From Diplodia intermedia (taxonomy: Eukaryota > Ascomycota > Dothideomycetes > Botryosphaeriales > Botryosphaeriaceae): a stretch of DNA of 64,000 bases. The notes beneath the pieces were generated by a model. The model was not told the DNA's origin and ran no database searches. It worked only from the letters and a program-made list of their open reading frames with translations. The stretch is taken from positions 248,001 to 312,000 of the forward strand of contig JAKEKT010000020.1 in NCBI GenBank assembly GCA_021495925.1, given 5' to 3'. The translations under genes and the position numbers were made by a program. Each line of letters opens with the position of its first letter. Positions within the stretch are counted from its first letter, which is position 1. Of this stretch, positions 56,170-64,000 are shown piece by piece.

Positions 56170-57832
56170 TCACAACTTCTTATCCAACCTCTTCAAAAAC
56201 TTACTCACCCCCTTCTCCACCCGATCCACCCTCTGCTCGAACTTGCCCGGCCCCGCCGCCCCCGGTCCCGCCGCCACCTGCTGCTGCTGCTGCGCCGGCC
56301 GATCGTGGCCCCGCACGCTGGCCTCCTGCTCCGTCGGCCGGTACATCTGGCCATGCACCGCGTACGCGTCCGCCTGGCTCTGCTGCGGCTGCCCCGTCGG
56401 CTGCCCGTACGAGTATTGCGCGAAGCCGCCCGGCGGCGGCATGCCGGGCGAGGGCGCGGCGGCGGCGTAGGCGCCGGGCGATTGGAGCGGCGACGAGAGG
56501 CCGGGGGATTGGACGGGCGCGTAGCCGGGGGACTGCGGGTAGTTGGCGTACTGCGGCTGTTGCTGGTGCGGGGGGTACTGCGGTTGCTGGTGCGGACTGC
56601 CGTTGTTGTTGTAGCCAGGGTAGCCGGCGGGCATGGTGGTTTGGCGTTGCATGCTGGGGTGGGTTGGGGTCGGCGTCTGGCCGTATGGCGACGTGACCGG
56701 GTTCGTCGGCGGCGGGGCAAAGGATTGCGAGTACGGCGGCGTGCCGTTTTGTGGCGGCGGAGGCGGGAACGAGCCCGTGGTGGAGGCGCGCTGGAGCTGC
56801 GTGGGCGTGGGTCCTAGGGCAGGAGGAGGCGGGAAGGAGCCGTGAGTTGCTGACGGAGGGCCGGGCATATAGGGCTGGTGCTGCTGGTACGAGCCGTGGA
56901 GTTGTTGCTGTTGCATGCCGTAGTGGCCTGCGCCGTCCTCGTGCACAGCGGCGGCAGCCAGACCCGTTCCCGACTCCGCGTCTGGAGGCGGCGGGGTCTT
57001 CTCACGATGAGCGATGGGCTCAGGCGCAGCAGGAGCTGCCGGATTGTATGCCATGGGAGCGTATGACGCAGGCTCCTGCGGAGATTCCCCCAACGACGAC
57101 GCCGGCATGGTTGGAGGTCCGGGGAAAGACTGGGTGGTGCTCACGCTGGTGCTGCGGTACTGGTTGGGATTGGAGAAGGCCATCTGCTCGAGCTTCTTGA
57201 CGACCGGGCTCATGGACTCGGAGTGTTCGGAATGGCGGCTCTTGTGCGAGGGGCCGTCCAGTAGCCTCAGCTGGTGGGGTTGTAGGATCTGCTGAAGTGC
57301 GCTGACGAGCGTGTTCGCGTCGTTCTCGGTCCACATATATAGGTCGACGGTGTGCAGGCGGAACATGTATTTGCCTTCGTTGCGCTGATCGGGGGCGGGG
57401 AGGTGCCATTGCGAATAGTCTTGCTGAGGTGAGCTGGGGGTGCTGCCCGCATTGGAGGGATCGACGGTGATGGTGAAGAGATTGGGCTGCTTATGCGTGC
57501 GGTTGACCAGGATTGTGTCGAGATCTGACGGCAGCGCGAGTTAGCCAGGCATTAGGCTGGGCTGACACGGGAGCACTCACAGCCCATGAAGGCGTCCTGG
57601 TCGGGCGTGCCGGCATAATTGGCGATCTCGACGCGGCCGCGGCGCTCGGACGGGTTGTAGTAGAGGTAGACGTAGGAGCTCTTGTCGAAGCGGTGGTGGA
57701 CGGGCTTCGCGTTCGGATGGCTGAAGTAGTAGTGCACGTCTGCGAAGCTGGTGCGCGTCAGGCGGAGCTCAGGCAGAGCTCGGGGAAGACTCACAGCGTG
57801 CACAGAGGCGTCTCGCCGGGCTGCTGCGGCAT
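56170..57832 (-). CDS. Pro/Gln-rich protein with a conserved N-terminal domain, function unknown
   Basis: Three exons (57832-57795, 57747-57581, 57524-56170) give 519 residues. The N-terminal 150 residues are ordered and conserved-looking: LFADVHYYFSHPNAKPVHHR, SSYVYLYYNPSERRGRVEIA, GTPDQDAFMGYLDTILV, LFTITVDPSN, YMFRLHTVDLYMWTENDAN. The beta-rich pattern suggests a small globular binding domain, but I cannot name it. From about residue 170 to 490 the protein is disordered, rich in Pro, Gln, Gly, Ser and Tyr with PPPP, QQQQQ and YGQ runs. A conserved basic coiled helix (KFEQRVDRVEKGVSKFLKRL) ends the protein at DKKL. The first intron leaves a 38-nt opening exon. Divergent from MRPS8. Confidence 0.85.
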
Positions 57833-58346
57833 GGCGGCGGGGTATAACTGCGAGAGAAGCGGCCGGCGCTGAAACAGGGAAGAAAAAGAAAGCACGCCGA
57901 GGGTGAAGAGATACAGACGAAGGACGAGACAGCGGCGGAAGAGGCGCCCAGGTGCTAGAAGAGTCGGCTCGTGGGGAGCGGGCAGCAGCGTGTGCGACCC
58001 TATTCTTGGAGCTGAAGGGTCTCGAGGCGCCTACTCGGCCAATCAGCTGCACGCGCCGCGCTGCAGCCGCCGATCCGCAGGCGGTGACGCTCCGTCGCGA
58101 GCTCCTCCGAAATTTTGGCCCATCAACGCTATCTGGACCTCACCAAGCCCGCCCTGCCATCGCCAATTCGAGCCGCCCAGCCGCTCACCGACACCGCGCG
58201 CCCTCTGCGCTGTCCCGCGTCGCCACCACGCGCCATCATACACCGCCGCCCGCTGCGGGGCCCTTTGCAATTCGCGACCGGACACCACCCACGCCTTCGC
58301 CGCTCTCCGCCCGTGCCGCAACCCACCACCCTCCCCGCCCGCCGCC
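57833..58346. promoter_or_regulatory. Bidirectional promoter of the Pro/Gln-rich gene and MRPS8
   Basis: 514 bases between divergent starts, GC-rich near the MRPS8 side with C-rich leader sequence. No TATA box is seen. Confidence 0.5.
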
Positions 58347-58931
58347 ATGTCGCTCGTCCATCTCGCCAACATCTGCTCGCACCTGCAGAACGCGTCGAGG
58401 GGCCGCCTGGGCCTGACGTCCATCCCGCTCACGAAGCTGCACCTGACGCTGGCGCTGGGCCTGCAGAAGCAAGGCTTCATCTCCACCGTCCAGCCGGGCG
58501 GGCCCACACCACCGCCGACGTTCGCGCTGCGCGACCCCCCCACGGACGGCCCGACCGACGAGGCGCTGGCGGCGGAGCCGTGGCGCGCGTACCCCACGGC
58601 CAACGAATCCACGGCAAGCGCGCCATCGAAGAAGGCGGCCACGGACGAGATCCCCAAGAACAGGGCGCTGCAGCGGCTGTGGCTGGGGCTGAAGTACTGG
58701 AACAACGAGCCCGTCCTCAACCGCATGACGCTCGTCAGCAAGCCCACCAAGCGGATATGGCTTAAAACGGAGGACCTGGGCGTCATCGTGAGGGGCTACG
58801 AGGCCAACCAGGTAAAGGGCCTGACCAGGCCCGGAGAGTGCCTCTTCATCACCACCGATAGGGGCGTGTTCGAGGCGAGAGAGTGCGTGGAGAAGAAGCT
58901 GGGAGGCATGGTGCTGTGCAGGGTGCTGTGA
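58347..58931 (+). CDS. MRPS8: Mitochondrial small-subunit ribosomal protein S8
   Basis: A single exon of 194 codons from ATG 58347 (MSLVHLANICSHLQNASRGR) to TGA 58929-58931. The order of the bacterial-type uS8 elements is kept: an N-terminal helix region with LANICSHLQNASRGRL, KLHLTLALGLQKQGFI, a variable middle, LGLKYWNNEPVLNRMTLVSK, PTKRIWLKTEDLGVIVRGY, GECLFITTDRGVFEARE and a C-terminal MVLCRVL, which is the expected S8 ending. It contacts the 15S rRNA in mitochondria and nucleates the central domain. A middle insert rich in Pro, Ala, Thr and Glu (about 60 residues) is not found in bacteria but is usual in fungal mitochondrial homologues. Upstream in the same frame is open GC-rich sequence without ATG support. 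Confidence 0.92.
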   Translation: MSLVHLANICSHLQNASRGRLGLTSIPLTKLHLTLALGLQKQGFISTVQPGGPTPPPTFALRDPPTDGPTDEALAAEPWRAYPTANESTASAPSKKAATDEIPKNRALQRLWLGLKYWNNEPVLNRMTLVSKPTKRIWLKTEDLGVIVRGYEANQVKGLTRPGECLFITTDRGVFEARECVEKKLGGMVLCRVL

Positions 58932-60154
58932 GAAAACAAAAAAGGCTGGCTGAGTGAGAGAGGCCGTTGCGGGAAATGCGCAACATGAGAGGGAGCACGG
59001 GGAGAAGTGTAAAATATGGCGTGGCAGCGGCTGCATACGTACGGCGCGCATCATGGGTTGGGTTTGTTTGTAATTCTACTACGTACAGTCGAATGGGAAA
59101 GGAGCGTCATGAGTCAAGCTCTATACTCACACAGGAATCAGGCAAAATCACACAGATTGGATCAAGAAGCCGAGAGAGAAGAGAGCTTGAATTAAGAGAA
59201 GAAAAAAAAACTAATCTAAGAACTTTTGCCCCCAGCACTTAGTGCTGTTGACCCGCCCACCCCGACCTTTTTGGAGGTAGTCGTCACCCCCGGACGCATC
59301 AATGCCCCACAAGACCACACGAACTAGTCACGAGCAGAGGCAGGCTTCCGCCCGCTTGCTTCCGAATGCTGATCGGCGCCTCTAGACTCTTCGCCCGTAA
59401 CTCTAATCGAAACCTCTTGCGAGGCGCCGCTAGAAGAGCTGATGAAGAGAAGAAGAAGAAGAGGTGGAGGGGGCGAGGGGGCAAGGGTCTTATATACCCC
59501 CACCACCGGGCGGCAGCGGGCAACTGGCAGCTGCTCAGGGTCTACCCGTTACTGGGGGCAACGGGCCGCTTTGGGCAGGCGCGGTGTTTGGGGCAGGCGC
59601 GGCTCTTGGGGCAGGCACGGCGTTTAGGGCAGGCGCGACGTTTGGGGAAGGAGCGGGCGTTGGTCACGTCACTTGGGCTGCTCTCACTTTCACCACCACT
59701 GCCGATGGGTTTCTCACCCGGAAACATTTTCACGTTCACTTTTGCGTTGCGCCTGGGGTGCCTCACCTTTCGCCCATGTGCCAGTTTGAATGCATCGACG
59801 CGAACCAGCAAGGTGTGTGTGCTTTTTTCCACTCAACCGGCGGCACGAGCATTGCACGTCCTGTCAATAGTACAAGGACAACCAAGGGTTCTCGCATCTC
59901 TGCAATTTGTTTTCCTCCCTGCAACCTGAGATGACTGGGCGACTCGCGACATAACGGCCGTTCGCATCCATTCTAAGACCTTTGAAGAACCTCGTACCTG
60001 TCGATCCAAGCCCGAACATTCTTTTCTCATCTAACAGAAGAACACCGAGAAGCAAGCAAAGAAACAAGCCAGAAAATCCAAGTACTGTACAACCCCGACT
60101 TCCCCGATAACTTTTTTTTCCCCTCCTACAACCACCCACCACCCCCTCTCTAAC
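58932..60154. other. Intergenic between convergent genes, with a minisatellite
   Basis: Holds the 3' UTRs of MRPS8 and the ABC transporter gene. Its main feature is the 18-bp repeat at 59574-59663. No gene is supported. Confidence 0.5.
59574..59663. repeat. 18-bp minisatellite, five units
   Basis: Five adjacent 18-nt units start at 59574, 59592, 59610, 59628 and 59646, of the type GGCAGGCGCGGTGTTTGG with 2-5 changes each. The fifth unit is the most diverged. The unit length equals six codons but no gene covers it. Confidence 0.85.
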
Positions 60155-63100
60155 TCACTCACTCCCGCCCCGTCCCGTCCCATCCCCTTCCTTCCCCTCC
60201 CCCAAGATAAGCTCCCTCAAAACCTCCCTCTCCCCGCTATCCTCGACCATGCCCCTGAACGCCCCGCCCTCGGCGAGCAGCAGCTCGCGCGGGCTGCCGA
60301 ACTCGACGACGCGGCCGTCGCCGAGGACGAGGATGCGGTCGAAGTCGGCGATGGTGCTGAGGCGGTGCGCGATGACGACGAGGGTGCTGTCGCTGAACTG
60401 CTCGCGCACGCTGCGCTGGATGAGCGCGTCCGTCGCCTTGTCCACGGCCGACGTCGCCTCGTCCAGGATCATGACCTTGGGCCGCGCCACGATGGCCCGC
60501 GCCAGGCACAGCAGCTGCCGCTGCCCCTGCGACAGGTTCGACCCGCCCTCCGACACCGAAGTCGACAGCGACGAGAAGGGGTTCTTGTTGACGCCGCCGC
60601 CATCATCGTCCGAGGCGGCGGCGGCGGCGGCGGCGGCGTCATCCGACGACGACGACGCCGAGACCAGGTGCACGCGCTCCAGCGCCTCGCGCAGCTCGCC
60701 GTCGTCGTGCTCGTTGAAGGGATCGATGTTGGAGCGGACGGTGCCGGAGAAGAGGACGGGGTCCTGCGGGATGATGGCGAGGCGGGAGCGCAGGTCCTCG
60801 AGCTTGATGGTGCCGATGTCGACGCCGTCGATGCATATGCTTCCCTTGCGCGCCTCGAGGAAGCGGAACAGCGCGAGGGTCAGGCTGCTCTTGCCGGCGC
60901 CGGTGCGGCCGACGACGCCGACCCGCTCGTTGGGCGCGACGGCGAACGACACGCCCTTCAGGACGGGCTCCAGGTCGGATGCGTACGCGACGACGAGGTC
61001 GTCGACCTCGAGGCGGCCCTCGGCCGGCCAGTGCGCCGGCGCGTCCGCGCCCGTCTGATCCTCGATGGCGATCTCCGAGTACTCGAGGATGCGCTCCACC
61101 GCGTTCATCGACAGCTCGACGATGGCGTACTGCCGCAGCATCCACACCACCGCGATCGAGTACTCGAGCGTGAAGCCGATGGCGAAGCCCGCTAGCGCCG
61201 CGTCGATGTTGAGCGAGACGATGAGCGCCGCCATCGCAATGGCGAAGGCCGCGCCGACCACACCCAGGCGGAACGTCAGCCAGCGGTTGAATGCCCACAT
61301 GTACATCATCGTCTGCCCGTGCATGTCGAGCTTGGCGAACATGGCGTCGATGTAGTCGTCCGTCTTTCCGAAGGCGCGAATGGTACCAAGGCCGGAGAGA
61401 GCGGCGCCGAAGAGCTCGAATACGGGGCTCTTGGCCAGACTCTCCAACCGCTTGGTCTCGCGGGCGCCGATGAGGTAGTAAAGCGCGTAACGGACGCAAA
61501 GGGCCAGCAAAACGACAGCGAACAAGATCATGAACGGGGTGACCATCATGCTGGATTTCATCAGTACTTTGACTCGAGGGTTGGGAGCATCTTACTTACC
61601 CAGCAATCACGACGCCAATTACCATGAGCAGATTGAACAGCATAAACGAGAACGCGTTTGCTTGCTCGAGATCCAGGGTGCTGAAGTCTGCCGTGAACCG
61701 GTTCAGCACACGACCTGTCGGGACAGTATCGAGCCACCTCAGCGGCGCGCGCAATACAGCGTACGTCAGGTCATCAAACAGCTTGCGGCTGGCGCGGATC
61801 GAGCCGCAGTAGACCCAGAAGTAGCGCGCTGCACCGAAGAATGATATACAACAGGAGATGAGCACGTAGATGCCGACGTAGAATTTGGTGTCCCTGGTGA
61901 GTGACTGCGCATGATACGGCGTGCGGACGTTATGGACCATTGGGTGCTGGAGGACAGAGGTGACAAACGTCTTCGCAGGCTCTGACTGGGTTTTATACTG
62001 GCTGGTCCAGATGGTAAGCCACCACGACTGAGGGTCATACCGTTAGCATTTCGATTCTGCAGCAAATTCGTGAAGTTCAGACTTACCCGTCCCAGAATCA
62101 GCGCCTGAATAGCGCAGAACGCCAGCACAATGCCAGCCCAGAACCAGTAGCCGCCACCAGCCCTGACATACTGCTTGTAAACTGACCAAAGCACCTTCCC
62201 CTTCATCTTGGTCTCTTCCTCGACGAACTTCTTGGCCGGCTCCTTGATGTCGTATTCCATATGCCCGCCATCGTCGATGAAGTCTGACCGCTCGCTCGTC
62301 CGAGAGAGATACCGAACCAGCGCATCGCCACCGCTCTCACCCATGGACGCAACACTCGGCCGCCTATGGAAAGCCGAACTGCGGCGACGTGCGGCGTGAC
62401 CGTTGCCGTTGGGCATATCGAAATGCGCATCGCCGTCCGCAACAGCCTCCTCGTTCTGCTCTTCCTCGAGGATGTCCTGCAGCTCGCCCGTGCGTCGGAG
62501 CGAGTCCACAGTTCCGGCCCGGTCGACCCGACCCTCGCTGAGGAAGACTTCGAACTTGGTCTTCGGCAAGCAGAGGGAGACATGGTGCGTCACGATGATC
62601 CTGGTGCGGCCCGCTGACAGCTCGCCCGTCAGTGCGTTCTCGAAGATGTGACGACCGACGTGGGCATCGACAGCGCTGAAGATGTCGTCCAGGACCATGA
62701 TGCCAGCGCGCGAGTACAGTGCACGGGCGAGCGTGATACGCCAGCGCTGGCCGCCGCTCAGGTTGATGCCCTGCGCGCCGATTTCCGTCGAGTCGCCGTC
62801 GGTAAGCATTTCCAAGTCTTTGTCCAGGGCGCAGGCAGAGAGGACCTTGCGGTAGCGGGCAGCATCGAAGGGCAGACCAAAGAGCACATTGTCTCGGAAG
62901 CTGCAGTTCTCAATCCAAGGTTGCTGGCTGACGAACGCAATGGCGGAGTCGATGATCCAATTCTTCTTGTTGGCCTTGTGGTCGAACCGCTCATGGGCAG
63001 GTGGGGCGCGAGGGACTTCAATGGTACCAGAGATGACATCCACTTCACCCAGGATAGCCTTCAGAAGAAGAGTCTTTCCGGAGCCAGTATGGCCAGAAAC

Positions 63101-64000
63101 AACGCTGAGTTGGCGGTTCGGGAAGGTGAAGTTCAGGTCACGTAGAACGAAGGATTCCTCGTTCTTCTCGGAGTCCGACGGCCATGCAACGTTCGCCTTC
63201 TTGAAGGAGATGTGATCTCCGGGCCATGTGTTCTGCGGCTTTTCTGGTGCATTCAGATACTCGTCAATACGCTTGATACTGACCCAAGCATCGATTCCAG
63301 CTGCCATCAGTTCCGGAATGAACGCAAGCGTTCCTTCAATTTGCGTCAGGATACCGATGGTCGTGAACGCGATGGAGGGATACAAATGGTCGTTAACAAG
63401 GGCATGGACGGCAAGAGTAACGGCGGAAAGCATGTAAGGACCGAAGATCCAGCAGAAGATCAGGAAGGTGTCGGCGATGAAGACGCGCCAGATGGTTTTG
63501 AGCTCCGCCTCGCGGTAGTCTGCGATTTTCTTCTGCCATTGTTTCTCGAGCGCGGAGAACTTGATCTGCCGGATACCCATCAGGGCTTCGTTGAGGACTG
63601 CGAGCTTCCGATCGCGAGCACCCATGAGATCGTTCTGAACTCCCTGTCAGCGAAGCCATCAAATAGCCATCTCCCTGGATACCACTTACCTGAGCAGCCG
63701 AGTACTTCTTTGCGAAGTACATGTTCAGGGGCACCGTTGCGAGCTGTGCAATAATACCCGCGACAAGGGCTTGCCATCTGTATACACCTTGTCAGCTCCA
63801 ACGCAAAGATCCTCACCAACACCATTCACTTACCCTACAAGCTTGTAGATGAACACAAACGACACGATGATCTTGATCAACGCGCCCCAGAACCCATTGC
63901 TATACGTGACGAAATCCGCCACGCGCTTCGTGTCCACGGCCACCAAATTGATCGTCCCCTGCTGCGTCTGCTTCATCGCCTCCTCACCATCCTCGGGGCC
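60155..64000 (-). CDS. ABCC (MRP-type) transporter, C-terminal part, cut by the window edge
   Basis: Five exons are in the window (64000-63834 partial, 63777-63690, 63634-62087, 62027-61600, 61550-60155) and give the last 1208 residues; the N-terminus lies beyond the edge. The visible part contains the end of TMD1, then NBD1 with Walker A GHTGSGKT, signature INLSGGQRWRITLARAL, and Walker B IMVLDDIFSAVD, with Asp instead of the catalytic Glu as usual for ABCC NBD1. The basic, Ser-rich linker ARRRSSAFHRRPSVAS is a likely kinase target. TMD2 follows (WFWAGIVLAFCAIQALILGR onward), then NBD2 with GRTGAGKSS, NLSQGQRQLLCLARAI, VMILDEATSAVD and VIAHRLST. Between Q-loop and signature, NBD2 has an Asp/Ser/Ala-rich insert (DDAAAAAAAASDDDGGG). 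Members export glutathione or bile-acid-type conjugates from the vacuolar or plasma membrane; the region resembles the Ybt1/Bpt1 side of the family. Confidence 0.93.

Noticed and set aside
1..64000. tRNA genes, rRNA, CRISPR arrays, transposase or reverse-transcriptase genes
   Set aside because: I looked for B-box-like motifs, repeat-spacer arrays and the usual catalytic motifs and found none that hold up. A tRNAscan or repeat search could still find weak ones.

Overview
The window is nuclear DNA of a filamentous ascomycete (Pezizomycotina; Dothideomycetes is my guess, not something I can prove). The evidence is short (mostly 45-130 nt) GT-AG introns with CTAAC/CTGAC-like branch points, long multi-exon eukaryotic genes on both strands, fungal-type gene families, and no operon signals. 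I rebuilt the exon structures by hand from splice sites and reading phase; almost every multi-exon model below closes in frame.

Layout. 0-6 kb: the 3' end of an unknown gene, a His-Me finger (I-PpoI-like) endonuclease gene, then a gene-poor stretch. 6-17 kb: a conserved core block with a cAMP-receptor-like GPCR, DNA primase large subunit (PRI2), a PHO13-type HAD phosphatase, a probable mitochondrial tRNA m1A58 methyltransferase, and a DCR2-type metallophosphatase on a divergent promoter. 18-23 kb: an unnamed membrane-protein family member, a deuterolysin-like (M35) protein whose catalytic residues are lost, and a broken M35 prodomain fragment. 24-31.5 kb: a mitochondrial ACSF3-like acyl/malonyl-CoA synthetase divergent from a mitochondrial BolA gene, then an acetate-transporter-family gene. 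35.9-42 kb: a small Tyr/Ser-rich protein with a strong-looking promoter, the plasma-membrane syntaxin SSO1 and nicotinate phosphoribosyltransferase NPT1.

42-55.4 kb is an accessory island. It holds an unknown gene, a pseudogenised paralogue of the 18.5-kb membrane protein, a 1479-residue NLR-like receptor (HeLo-like / NACHT / about 20 ankyrin repeats / ZZ finger), a decayed small secreted-protein gene, and a second NLR-like gene facing the first (alpha/beta-hydrolase of SesB type / NACHT / ankyrin) that is cut short by one in-frame stop. 56-64 kb returns to conserved genes: a Pro/Gln-rich protein divergent from mitochondrial ribosomal protein S8, and the C-terminal 1208 residues of an ABCC (MRP-type) transporter that runs off the right edge.

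How they fit together. Several core genes serve mitochondria (tRNA methylation, BolA Fe-S factor, CoA synthetase, MRPS8), in two cases from divergent promoters. The most notable system is the convergent pair of NLR-like genes, a candidate heterokaryon-incompatibility or innate-immunity locus with one apparently intact and one truncated partner among decaying genes.
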